Source of the DNA: Aphrocallistes beatrix
Lineage: Eukaryota > Porifera > Hexactinellida > Sceptrulophora > Aphrocallistidae
Reading direction: 5' to 3'
Length of the DNA stretch: 64,000 nucleotides
Assembly: GCA_963281255.1 (NCBI GenBank)
Contig: OY725504.1
Location: 310,001 to 374,000, forward strand
The position numbers and the translations under genes are program-made. A model generated the notes under the pieces. That model was given only the letters and a program-made list of their open reading frames with translations, was not told the DNA's origin and did not search any database. Positions 27,414 to 38,649 of this stretch are shown in pieces (position 1 is the first letter of the stretch; the number at the start of each line of letters is the position of its first letter).

Positions 27414-28315
27414 GAAATTACAAATCAAAATTACAAATCAAGAGTGGATTAGTGCACGTGCTTTTCGGGATTATGAATAGCGAACTTTTGTCTAACGTAT
27501 ATTTGGTTAATGGATTTTTGTCAGTCAATCAAATTTCTAGTTTAGAGTGATTCTAACTTGTTTATGTGTATTGCCTCGGGTCTATTACATATTAAATAGT
27601 TATATAAAATTCTGCCGTTAGATTAAAACCCAGGAATTGTATTGGTATCCACATTTGTCACATTTTGAGGCAAGGTGTGAAAATATTAATAAGCCTTACA
27701 TTAGGCTAGAGTGATTCTAAATGTCATTGTGCTACCATATAAAGAATACATGGTCTAATCAGAGAGGATCGACATTATACGCTACCTACAAGCAATGCTT
27801 CGTTTAGATTGAACCACAATCTCCCAAATTCCCAATTCATGCACATAGCTCCTCGTAGAGATGGTTCCAGCTGGAAATATCGAAAAGAATAAGACCCAAA
27901 CCTGTGAAGTAGGAATATAACTAAAACCTGGTAAGTAGAATTAAGACCTAAAATGCAACACAGTACTCCCTTTTCTTTTTTTTTAACTGGCACTTTCAGA
28001 CTCAATTGAACACTATTTCAAACCTCAAAATGCCCAGTTCTCTCTCCAAACAATTTCAGGTCTCATTCCTACTTCGAAAATATTTTAGATCCTATTCGTA
28101 CTTCAAAATATTTTAGTTTTATTCCGATTTCCATTAGCGAGGTTCTACCAGAGTAAACCAATGGAATCGCGTAATTGAATGAAGAAGTGTCATATATAAA
28201 TTTAATAGAGTAAAACTCAGATACATGAAAGTGTGAGATTATGCACACATACAAATACATAAAAACACTACAACACTCATCACTGCTCTACTCTACAACT
28301 CTAGCTCTCTCCAAC
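27414..28315. other. Spacer downstream of MEF2
   Basis: No gene seen. An AGGTGTGAA word is at 27673. Around 28020-28130 a diverged short tandem of TTTCAGGTCTCATTC / TTTTAGATCCTATTCG phrases occurs. Confidence 0.45.
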
Positions 28316-31300
28316 TCAAACCAGCTCTTCAGAGTTGCTGAGGAGTGCCTTCTTTCTCGGTAAGCTGTCCACATTCAAATCTTCCAGAGAAGCATGCTCC
28401 ATTGGTCTAAAGGAAAACAACAACAACAATAAACACAAACAAATAAGAGTCGGTCTGCAGAGGTAGGATGGAGTGGAACAGAAACGAACCGTTTATTGCT
28501 GGCATCCGTGTCAGCATAGGCCTCTCCGCTGGAAGGGGGAGAAGGCATGTTAGCCACGTCCTGTAGCTCTCTGTCCGAGCTGCGAGGGACAGAGGGCTGT
28601 GAGTGGAGGAGAGAGGGATTGATGAGGCGAATGGAGCTGATGGGGAACTCAGCTGGCTTGTTCAGGTATTCGGACGGGGAGTAGAAAGCAGCTCCTAGTC
28701 CCGGAGTTATCTGTGGGATGTGCTGGTAGTAGTTCATCTAGACAAGACAGGCGTAAACCATGGATACATGTGCTGAATTCTATTCACCCAAACTCCACTG
28801 AGTTGCATGTTATTGAGGTTTGGAAGGAGAGTTCCTCACCTGTAGGTGTGGTGCATTCATGAATGAGAGAGTGGGGTTGCCTTGTTGGATCTGAGAAGAG
28901 GGAAGCAGAGAATGCGAGCTGCCGTTAGGAGGAACCTGACCGTTCAGTTTGGACTGAAGAGCAGTTCTCGTGGACTCGTTTATCCCCGGAGCGGGACCTT
29001 TCCGCCGTGAACGGATTGGCTAGAAAAACACTCAGTTAGAAACGGGACTAACAACACAGTTTTAGTGCAGATCCTAGTATAGGACATGTCTTATGTCATG
29101 ATCGACCAATGATGTACTTCCTGCGAGATCCTGGAAATTGTATTGGACCAAATTGCAGCAAATTTGAACCATATATTCCTTAACTAGTGGAGATTTGCAC
29201 TTGGATCCAAATTTTACATCTCTTCATGAAAAGTGTCAAATTGTATTAGCTAATTAAAATAGAAACACAATCTCACTCACAGTTGGGTTTGCACTGCTGG
29301 CAGTGTCAGAGAGTGACGTCATGGTGTCCGTGTTCTGTCCTGGACTGAGAATGGAGAGCTGTGGAGGAACACGAGACACAGGAGATATCCCCGTGTCTCC
29401 GTCTGCCTCGCCTAACGCCTCGCTTAGATCCACTCGTCCCAGGAGAGAGTGAGTGATGGGATGAGTGGAGACTTTGTGGTTCACACCGTTCAAGCTTATT
29501 TCAGGAAGTTGAACGAGTTCTGAGTTAGTGAATCCTTCTGCTTCCTGCAGAAAAGAATCAAATATAAACAATGACGTCATAATTTCATGATGAATCGACA
29601 TTTTCGTCTCAGCTCAGAACTTAGTGGAGCCATAACCAAAAGACTCCCAAATGGCAAAAAATCAGCTTTCTGCGCCTGGCAGTTTCTTCAACAATTCGAA
29701 GGTGATGGACGTTATAGACAGGTAGTGGCCGTTATACACAGTTTTAGAGTCAGTAAGGGACTATAAACGGGTGACCGCTGGCTGCGTTGAGCAGGTGACA
29801 GTTATAGCAGGTTCGACTGTATATATATACGTATAGATTAATCGAGTTTTAATATTAAGGATAATAACAGACACAGCGTACTAAATATAGCTACACACTG
29901 CACAGTACCTGATTGGCGAGCATAGCAGGACTATTCTCCTCGTCAAGACTCTGATCGTCTAGTTCGGAGGGAGATAGGGGGACGGGGTCAGGGTCTGTCT
30001 TTATCTGTTTCTGAATGTCAGCTCGAGTTAGCGCGGATGCGTGAGACAACGGAATCAGGTTACCCATTGCATTCCCTTCCCTCTCTTCTGGAGCTATAAA
30101 TAGATATGTCTATAAATAGAACTGATTTTGCTTTCTTACTTAGACATGACATCAGTAACATTACTCAATCTTTTGCGCAATATATAAAACTAAATAGTAT
30201 ACCAGGATTAAAGTAGCTAATTTTAGAAATAATATCACATTGCAAATTCTTCAATTAACATGATGTATTGTTCTAAAAATAGACCTGCAGAGAAGTTGTT
30301 GATCCCTAGTCCGAAAGGCGTATACGCAGCAGAGCTGAAGAAGTCCATTCCGTCGCTAGTGAAGACCATTTCTCTCGGGGTCTGCATGTTAATGTTGGGA
30401 GTGTGCAGGTGGCTGCTGGCCATTATCATGCCTTGACTGACTGCTTTATCACCAGCCAGTGTCCTAGCAACCGTAGTGGTCTATTGAAATGTAAGGAATG
30501 TAAATGGTATTTCTAGTATTTGTATGTATGTTGTCTGCTGTTTGTTTATTTTCTCGATTGTTTGTTTGTTTGTTTTTGTTTTAGTTTGTTTGTTTGTTAG
30601 TTTGTTTGTTTGTTTATTTATTTGTTTGTTTGTTTGTCTTCAGTTTACAACTTACCACAGGGATCCCTTTAGAGTTGGAAACAACAATCTTGAGTGGTTT
30701 GGTGGTCGATGGCACACGGTTCGCTTTAGGGTTGGGTGGAGCCTTTGATGCCATGGGAAGTGTCAAAGTCAGATTACCAGATTCTATCACCTAAACACAG
30801 TAAATGATTGGTCAAAAGAGAGATTAACTGTGGTATATCTTTAGGATGCAATTCATCAAAAAAACAGAGAAATATTGGATTTTAGCACTGTTTAAAGTGA
30901 GGAGAAAAACGAGAAAAAAAGTCTAAATATTGCAGATTCTTCAAATTTTGACGAAATGATTGTAATATGTATTTTTCAAAAATGGAATGAATAAAAAATC
31001 CTGAGGAGAGTATGAATAAACTAAACTATTTATAGCGATTTTTCAAGGATAATATCTTAATGCCCAAATAAGGAAGCATATCTCAACATATAAATACAAA
31101 GGATGCTAAATTTAGAAAAGTGTCTACCTTCAATCGCTCCGACTTCTGAATGTCCCTCTCAGGAGGAGGACTGCTGATGGAGGAGAGGTCGGTAGCTGAT
31201 TGGACAGATCTGGGGCTTGCATCTTCCAGGTGACTAGGAATGGCGACTGGCATTTTCTGAGGTAAAATCTAAAAATATGATTCGTGTCAAAAATAAACTT

Positions 31301-34283
31301 TAAGAAAATCGACTGAATAAGCAAGTTGCAATTTACACTCGTGTGATTCGTCGTAAAATTCGAATTTATTTCCTGTGTAATGACGTCAATAAGAAATACT
31401 CAACAGAAGTCATTCAGATTAATGTTAGTATTCGTTATGTTGCTTTCAACGTTTCTCAATCTTATTGAAAGATTAAATTACGAACATCGATTCAAACCGT
31501 AGAAACGAATACAAGGCAGCAACAAGGTGTGAAGTGGTTCGATTGGGACTAAAATGGTCAGTTGAAACAGTCCCTTTTTTGATCAAACGAAAAAGTACTG
31601 GAATTAGATAGTATTTTCGCCGTTCAGATTAGAGAGGGTTTATATGCTAATTCAGGAGTACAACTCACAGGGTTCTGATACTGCATTCTTATGTCCTGCG
31701 AGTGTATCTTGGTAGGATCTACCAGAGCGTGTTGGTACATGGTTGGATGTAGCATACGAGGGTCTAACTGAGGCTTGTACTGTTGGTCCAGTATCACCTG
31801 TTGATGGTTGAACATTGCACGCACTCCGTCATAACCCTTGATATAAATAGAATGTTGATAAAAATAGAATCTGAATTCTGAAACAATGAACTTGTTAAAA
31901 GATGTAAATTTGCAATCTGACAAGATTTATAAATAGATCTGTGGATATAAATAGAAACTATTCTAATATAAATAGAGAGATTGAACTATAAATTGAATTT
32001 CTATAGAAATATTTAATTCATCAGAATAATTCAATTTCCCAGATATCCAGTATTTACCTCATCGATAAATTATAAGGGAGCCGCACATTTGCGCACAATT
32101 AAATCAATATTTGACAATTCATACAACTGTAAACTACCAATTTAGTAGAAGCATGGCATCGGGGATTTCAAAGCACAAGTGGATGCCATCACCCTACAAT
32201 CTGGAAATTCATAGATTGCCTTAAAACAGAGCAGGTAGCGTTGAGTTAAAACAGATTAAGTTAATGTACGCAACTGTGAATGGTAAAACTGTACGCAAAC
32301 GTGCTATAGACCCAAATTATAATTATCAGTTCAATGCTACGTGTAATACATAGTGGATTTCTACTGGGAGCTATCACGTTACTGGCCTTGTACAGTGATG
32401 TAATACACAAAAGCAGGCAAACTGGAACTATTACTGGAACCAACTCACCATGTCCTGTACTGGAGTTTCCACATCATCATCTGATCCAAGCGCGATAGTA
32501 TGGATTTTCTAAAAATAGATATGGCACAATCTAATTATAGAAGGAAATGCAGCATTCCTGGCTTTCACTATGGCGACTGATAAAACTTTACAGGAAATTA
32601 CCCACGAACAATTCAAAGAAAATGATCTTGCATTTTGAAACAAACTTTGAGCAAACACAACAGAATACAACACCTGTTCTATCAATATGCATACAGTTGC
32701 AATGATTTATGACTTTATTTAAACTATGCAATAAAAATAGTGATACGAAGCTATTTTTAGAATTTTCAGTTCGATCAGTTCAGAGAAATGTTTTCAAATT
32801 CCAAAAGGAGATGGGAGCATAAAACGAATACAGAACCAAATATAGGATTTTCCAAAAGGAAATTGACTCATCATTATTTAATTATTCATGAAAATGAATT
32901 ATGAACTGAAACACAAAATCAATATTTAACATTCTATTGCGCGTCATTTCTCTTCAATCAATAATATTTCAATGTTTGATCAACAGTAATATTTTAAAAC
33001 TTGGAAATAGCAACTCATTTTTAGATATCAAAGATATCTTCACCAATTATTTGCTTTTTAAATGTTTAAAATTATCCTCCAATTCTATAAATAGATCTGA
33101 CGATTCGCAATGTATCCAATAGCAAAGCTCTATTATTAACAAATAAGACTCGAAACGTCAAATTTCCTTACAAAAAACTCCTCAAAACTTGCAAAACTCA
33201 GAGGAACAGCACAATTCTACCACACACGCCACTATACATATTATCTACATGATATTAGCATATGGCATAAGTTCCAATAATAACATGACGTCAACTAAAC
33301 TCAATGAAAGTCAGAAGTTACAAACCTTAGCCATATCCTCATTGGTCAGCGCCTCGTCTGGATGTGGATGTGAGACGTACTTCTGAAGAATAGCATTCAT
33401 GTCCGTACTCGAGTATTGGAATAGTTTGTTATTCTTCGGCATTATTATAACTGAAATTTGACAGTCACAAAGTACACTCAGCTGATATGCTTTTCTGAAC
33501 AGACCCAGTTTCCGTTTCATGAAAGTGATCTGAAAACAAAATGATTGAGATAAGTTATCCGAATTTAGAAATTCCCTGATTATAAAAGTGATTTGGAAGG
33601 CTGTACTTTATAATGGTGCATTCCAATCTATGCAATGTGAAACCCGTTATAATTTTAAGTCACAATGCACTACCATGAAACTATTAATAATCTAAATTTA
33701 ACAGATGCCCAAATAAGGTACTCCGTTGGATTTGCTTGTTCAATAAATTTACTTGAGAATCCAACTATGGGGCATGATAGGAAACAATCTCATACAAATA
33801 AATTTCATCATTTTCACACTTAATATACAAATTTTCCTCACAAATACATGAGAAACGTACCATGGTTACCACCATATCGTAATGGAATGCATGACATTTG
33901 AATCCATAATTTTGTAGTGTCTACTATTATTAGATATGACACTATAATAAGGAAGCCAACTGATTGGCTAGGTTTCATGACTAAAAATATCGATTTGAGA
34001 TTCTCAAACTATGCAAATCCTCGTAGCTATTCATTTCAATGTTGCTGGACATAATACATACAAATATTTATATATAAAGTATCAGTTATTTGAACTCAAA
34101 ATCTCACTAATTATGAGGTAGAACTGTTTAATATCAAAATCAGATGGGATAAGCTAAAAACTAGCAAAATACACACAGAATTTAAGCTCGAAATACAAAA
34201 ATAGAATAGGAGTGCTATTTTGAACTGACCTGTCTATTCCTGTTATCAGGAATTCTCTCAATTGGAATCTTTTTCCGACCCAT
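28316..34283 (-). CDS. MEF2: MEF2 MADS-box transcription factor, twelve coding exons
   Basis: Rebuilt on the minus strand: 34283-34230, 33529-33326, 32508-32449, 31836-31669, 31256-31128, 30790-30656, 30480-30285, 30093-29909, 29544-29281, 29019-28840, 28737-28490, 28406-28316. All introns are GT-AG and all phases agree, giving 637 residues. Exon 1 gives MGRKKIPIERIPDNRNRQ. Exon 2 gives TFMKRKLGLFRKAYQLSVLC, then NNKLFQYSSTDM. The exon 1/2 boundary after RNRQ and the 204-bp exon 2 match vertebrate MEF2. The rest is a Ser/Pro-rich activation region with a basic RSRRKG patch in exon 10. MEF2 binds CTA(A/T)4TAG, the word that is strikingly abundant in this window, including at two of its own 3' splice sites. 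The donor of exon 11 (GTTCGT) is weak, and the last exon is the least certain. Confidence 0.88.
29697..29820 (-). mobile_element. Partial pogo-like MITE in MEF2 intron 8
   Basis: Ends in TATAGCAGGTTCGACTG TA and contains AGGTGACAGTTATAG. It matches one half of the element at 3546-3957; the other end is missing. Confidence 0.55.
30540..30640 (+). repeat. (GTTT)n microsatellite in MEF2 intron 6
   Basis: Several interrupted runs of TTTG/GTTT, close to the exon 6 donor at 30656. On the transcribed strand they are AAAC repeats. Confidence 0.8.
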
Positions 34284-34432
34284 TATAGAACAACAAACGT
34301 AATTGAAATGAAAATAGTAGAAAAACCTAAAATAGGGATTAATATTAATTCGTGAAAAGCCTATTTTGATACTTCGCGCTAAACTGAGTTTAGTTCTGGA
34401 TTTGGTTTGGTTAGCAAATCGCTTCTACTGTG

Positions 34433-34480
34433 ACTGAGAATTTCAGATATTAGCGGGGTAATATCTCTGAAATTCTCAGT
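34433..34480. promoter_or_regulatory. Long hairpin in the MEF2 upstream region
   Basis: Arms ACTGAGAATTTCAGATATTA and TAATATCTCTGAAATTCTC (then AGT) are inverted with a two-base bulge and a GCGGG loop. It lies about 150-200 bp upstream of the MEF2 ATG, so it falls in the promoter or 5' UTR. Function unknown. Confidence 0.5.
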
Positions 34481-34483
34481 GGT

Positions 34484-35114
34484 AGTCAGTGGAAATACGT
34501 ACTGAACTAGAATGGTACATTTCTATGAGAATTTTGGTTGTTTGAGTTTAGAGATAGATTGGAATGGTGAGTGTGAACACTCTCTGGAAACCAACACTTA
34601 AATTTGAAATAAATACTAACACATACATCATGTCGACAATAAACTTATCAATATAAAATAAAAATATCCAATTCTAAATTGAAAATTTCGAGAATTCTTG
34701 ATAATTATGCGAAATTTATTTATAGCGACTTTGTACGAAACCTATACATTAGCAGGTATTAGAATGAAATGCGAGAATATGTGTGCAGATATACAACTAT
34801 AATTGTTAACTAATTATTCTAAATTTACCTTTGAAGGTAGGAGCGAATCTATAACTGTATCTCTCAGTTACTAAAATAGAATTATATAAATATAACTAGA
34901 CCATAGCCTATTTATAGTATAGCCACCATGGCCTGCTTAGGCCTACAAGTGTGCTATTCTATATTTAGCACACTCATTCCTATAAAAGAAAGAAATCGAG
35001 TTTAGAAATACAGATTTATACGTTTCAATTATAGAAAAGCTAGCTAATGATTGGTGGGATTTATATGCTCGGGAAATCACCAAAATTCTGTCCATTCAAC
35101 TTAACTATCTCTAC
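34484..35114. other. Upstream of MEF2, no gene seen
   Basis: AT-rich. Contains a CTATTTATAG word at about 34909. Could hold non-coding 5' exons of MEF2, which I cannot identify from sequence alone. Confidence 0.4.
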
Positions 35115-35190
35115 AAGCGCGTTGCTTGCTTGCGCTGCATGGCTGGCGGACACTTTGTGTTCGCACGAGTCGCCCTCAGGGCGCCTGTGA
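35115..35190 (+). repeat. GC-rich hairpin-cluster repeat, copy 2
   Basis: Same order of elements as at 194-267: AAGCGCGTTGCTTGCTTGC, then GGCGGACACTTTGTGTTCGC, then GTCGCCCTCAGGGCGCC. The last two are near-perfect hairpins. Confidence 0.65.
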
Positions 35191-35234
35191 TGAAATAAGA
35201 ATAATAATAGCTTATGTCAGACATAGTACGTAGA

Positions 35235-35411
35235 TACAGTCAGTCCTCTCTAATTGTCCACTTCTCTAATTGCCCAGGTTCTCTATTTGTCCAATGCCAG
35301 AATGGGAGTACTATGTACACACACTTCGAATTCTCTAATTGTCCAGGGTTCTCAAATTGTCCACTTAGGACCCATTACCTAATGGTGGACAATTAGAGAG
35401 GACTTAGTGTA
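35235..35411 (+). mobile_element. pogo-like MITE (CTCTCTAATTGTCCAC ends)
   Basis: TA CAGTCAGTCCTCTCTAAT to ATTAGAGAGGACTTAGTG TA. Terminal inverted repeats flank a non-coding core that repeats AATTGTCCA in several places. Confidence 0.7.
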
Positions 35412-36392
35412 TTGGATAATTTTGTTCGTTGGGATGCCACCTTCGATGATATTCCATACAAACTTATTGGCTATAGTGATATATTGGATATGGTGATAAT
35501 TTGGCTCAAAATCCCATGCCCCCATACTATCACTATATCCAATATCTACTGTGCAACCTTGTTGTGCTTGGACAGCCCATGTCACCTTTCATTCTCGGAT
35601 ATGGGTACAGTATATACTCGAATAGTGGCCGGGGGGATTCTTCATTTTAGCCCCATTTGTCACCTGAAGAAAAAATGATAATTCAGATTTAATTAAAACC
35701 CACGCTTTGCGAGGTGTTTTGTTGCGTCATTTCCGGTTTAAGCTATTTTGAACGGGGAAGCCATACAAGTTACTATAAATAGAAAAAAACACCAAGTCAG
35801 CCGAGGTAATTAATTAAGAGAATTTTAGAAGGAAATAACCGCACGAATGATTCAACAATAGTAGAAGGGAAGAGTTCAATATTAATCTCTATTAAAGAGG
35901 CAACAAAAGTCTCTAGCACCATCTTTGGGGTCTATTCGAGGTAACACGGTATGACTGAAATCTCTCTTATTTATTCCTTATAAAATCAACGTGTACTAAC
36001 TCACAGTTAATATCTCACAACTAATGGAGTCTTGTACTGTGGGTATCAGCTGTCTTGGTTGCAAAGACTAATGAATGGAATGTTAGCGACTAGCATAGCA
36101 TCTCTTTAATATGAACGTAATTCTACTTGAAAATATAACTCAATGATCAGTGATAACAGTGTCATAATCAATAAGCTATATATCCCCCAAAAAAGGAAAT
36201 GAAGAAGTTATTCGATTAGCTAACTTCTTTTAATTCTTTGATGATTCGAGTGGAGTGGTTGTGTTGGTAAAATAGGAATTGTGGGAATCGCACAATCCTC
36301 ATTAGTTAATGTTATTTACCAAGCCAAAATCCACTACAAGTTGCGGTGTAAGTCGCTACATTTTCGTGAGAAAAGTTTGCTTCATAGGAATA
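35412..36392. other. Intergenic with a hairpin
   Basis: Words GATATATTGGATATGGTGAT and ATCACTATATCCAATATC (about 35478-35546) are inverted. A CTATAAATAG is at about 35775. No gene seen. Confidence 0.45.
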
Positions 36393-36568
36393 TACAGTGG
36401 AATTCGCTTATTAGCAACTCGAGTTTTGCTCATAAAATGGTTGCTAATACGCGAAGTTGCTATTAGGGAACATAATTAACACAAAATCTTCACCTGAGAC
36501 CTGAAGATTGGTTGCTAATAGAGCGATATTGCTAATAAGGGAGTTACTAATAAGCAAATTCCACTGTA
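36393..36568 (+). mobile_element. pogo-like MITE (GGAATTCGCTTATTAGCAA ends)
   Basis: TA CAGTGGAATTCGCTTATTAG to CTAATAAGCAAATTCCACTG TA. Non-coding. A second copy in opposite orientation is at 53076-53250. Confidence 0.7.
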
Positions 36569-36797
36569 CTTTGACTTGAAACTGTTTATATGTAAATAAA
36601 AGTACAGTTAAAACAGACCCACTTTTCAGGTTAACTCTACATTAGGATTTTAGCTTTCCCGAATGATTGGCTGTTTCGTCTGCAGGACTCTTGAGTAAGT
36701 CATGTGTCCTAGAGACACTCCGTTTAAAACTGTCACCTGACACCTCATTCTACCCAATAACATATGCAAATATATCGAAGTATAATTATAATATAAA

Positions 36798-37946
36798 CTA
36801 TTGGAGTGCGACAAACTCAATACTAGACTCTAGCAAACTAAACATTGTATTTTCTCCCAGGAACTGCTGTGTTAGTTCCAACTCATTCACCTTCACAACA
36901 ACCTTAGTGCCAGGTTGGAATTGTTGCTTTTCCACATCCTCAGGAATCTTGAATACCCCATAGAACTTGTGTCCATAATCAACATAAATTTGATCGCCGG
37001 AAATGTTGAATACAATTCCAGTAACATTTTTCTTCCTTGGATCGCCCATTAGCATCAGATTGGAGGTACGCAACATTTCTTCGAAGCTAACATCTCCCAT
37101 TGTGTCGCTTGCAATTCCAGTTTTATCCGATTTAGTTCCAATTCCTGGAAGATATTCGTTGATGGAGTCTGGGATACTGGCATCTTTGAATCTGTATTCT
37201 GGAATTTCGAGTGGGGGCTTGGCTTCAGTTTCATCCATGGTTTCGATTTCAGTTGTAACCTTTTCTTTTTCTTCTTCTTCGATTCTAGTTTCAATAAAAA
37301 ATTCAGTTCCATCGGTGGAATCTGCATCGTAAATAGACTCAGCATTATTTTGACTAAATCCATGGTTGCGGTTACGCTTTGATCGCATTTTGGAGTTAGT
37401 ATCAAATTCAATGTTTTTGCCGCCAAGAAAGTCCTCGTATAAAGGCGTATCTTCATTTTGGTTCCGTTTAAAAGTCTTGAAGGAATTCAGAGAACCTGTG
37501 ATGGGGTTGCCTCTATAAGTTTTCAGTGGTACATTCTCTTCTGAGAAATCTAAAAAGTTTAAAGCTAATCGCCACTTTTCGTCCTTCACTTCTTTCAATG
37601 CCACAGGTTCTGAATCTTTCGTTCCGTCTTTTGGTTTTATCGGCGGCTTTTTAGCTCTATCACTATCTTTAGTTTCAGCATTCATGAATTCTAAGCTCAA
37701 TTTATCAATTTCTTCGTCCCGCATTTTTTTCTTCAAAATATTTTGCTTGGTTTTTTGTCCGGTATTTGGAATTTCGTCTAAATATTCGTTCACTGCACGC
37801 CAAAACTTTTCCCTTTTCACCTGAGAAGGTGTGGGTTCCTTTTTGTTGGATTCGTGTCGAGTTTGAGTGACACATGAAGTGGTTACTGACAGGTTTATTC
37901 GATAGACATAAGTGTTCCGATAAAACGCGTATAAAAATCTATTCAT
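36798..37946 (-). CDS. MRPS28: Mitochondrial small-subunit ribosomal protein S28 (bS1m)
   Basis: Single-exon frame of 382 residues. The C-terminal 125 residues carry the conserved part: SFEEMLRTSNLMLMGDP, KNVTGIVFNISGDQIYVDYG, FYGVFKIPE, GTKVVVKVNELELTQQFLG. These align with human MRPS28 (SFASMLRHSPLTQMGP, LYIDFGGKFHCV, LDLELTSRFLGA). The N terminus MNRFLYAFYRNTYVYR is basic, aromatic and free of acids, as expected of a mitochondrial presequence. About 230 residues of charged, low-complexity sequence lie between, making it about twice the vertebrate length. The protein belongs to the mitoribosome small subunit. Confidence 0.85.
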   Translation of the reverse strand: MNRFLYAFYRNTYVYRINLSVTTSCVTQTRHESNKKEPTPSQVKREKFWRAVNEYLDEIPNTGQKTKQNILKKKMRDEEIDKLSLEFMNAETKDSDRAKKPPIKPKDGTKDSEPVALKEVKDEKWRLALNFLDFSEENVPLKTYRGNPITGSLNSFKTFKRNQNEDTPLYEDFLGGKNIEFDTNSKMRSKRNRNHGFSQNNAESIYDADSTDGTEFFIETRIEEEEKEKVTTEIETMDETEAKPPLEIPEYRFKDASIPDSINEYLPGIGTKSDKTGIASDTMGDVSFEEMLRTSNLMLMGDPRKKNVTGIVFNISGDQIYVDYGHKFYGVFKIPEDVEKQQFQPGTKVVVKVNELELTQQFLGENTMFSLLESSIEFVALQ

Positions 37947-38024
37947 TTGTAACTATTCAAAATCATAAATTAATTCCTGTTTCAATTTGGATATAATTAG
38001 CCCTAAATATTTAAACCAGTAAAT

Positions 38025-38240
38025 GGGTGTACCTAATTTCCGGGACGGGACGGCATCCCGTCCCAGAAATTAGGCATCTCAACCCGTCCCGTCCCAGAAA
38101 TTAGGCATCTTAACCCGTCCCGGAAATTAGGTACATTTTCTGTCCCGTCCCGGAGATTAGGCATCTTGACTTGTTCCGTCCCGGAAATTAGGTACCTGAT
38201 GATTCCGTCCCGTCCAGTCCCGGAAATTAGGCATGCCCCC
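38025..38240. repeat. TIR element built of CCCGTCCCGGAAATTAGGCAT tandem units
   Basis: The ends GGGTGTACCTAATTTCCGGG and CCGGAAATTAGGCATGCCCC are inverted. The interior is about six imperfect units of roughly 30-36 bp. The same family occurs inside the composite at 42581-43075, where it has duplicated its target. This is an unclassified non-autonomous element with a minisatellite core. Confidence 0.65.
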
Positions 38241-38329
38241 AATAAATAATTCCAATACCTGACGTTTATTATTGTTTGTGTTTTATTTTTAAACTTGGAC
38301 AAATTTAAAACGTCATTTTTTAATAATTT

Positions 38330-38540
38330 AAACCGGGGAACAGGATTTTATCCAATTCTCCATCACAGGGCCGGCGCCCTGATCCAGTTGGTACGGTTTT
38401 AATCGGACCAAAAGTGGCCCCAGGTTGGTCCTTTTAAACTGGACAACTAAAAAGTGGTTTAAAAAGTGGTCCGGTTGGTTAGGTAAAAACCGGACCACTT
38501 CTGAAACCATGGTGTCGGCGCTACAACACCTTAAGACTGT
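38330..38540. repeat. Inverted-repeat segment rich in CCGGACCA words
   Basis: Contains AGGGCCGGCGCCCT (a palindrome), TTTTAATCGGACCAAAAGTGG and, inverted, AAAACCGGACCACTTCTG, with GGTGTCGGCGCT near the end. Probably a decayed MITE; ends not resolved. Confidence 0.4.
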
Positions 38541-38649
38541 ATACATATTCGTTACAGTCTTTTTCTTAAAGTGCTCAACTCCCATACATCATGTATAATA
38601 TTAATGTTATTCGAGTTACAATTTCGAATATAATAAGTGTTCGGGTGGT

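Noticed and set aside
30524-30794. Hydrophobic small protein (plus strand)
   Set aside because: Translation of a GTTT microsatellite and the antisense of MEF2 exon 6.
35115-35190. Possible tRNA gene
   Set aside because: GC-rich hairpins but no TTCGA box B, no cloverleaf or CCA-side stem pairing.
36667-37332. Plus-strand frames of 98 and 109 codons
   Set aside because: Antisense to MRPS28.
38033-38302. 89-codon minus-strand frame with repeated ISGTxRDG phrases
   Set aside because: Product of the tandem units in a TIR element; not a gene.
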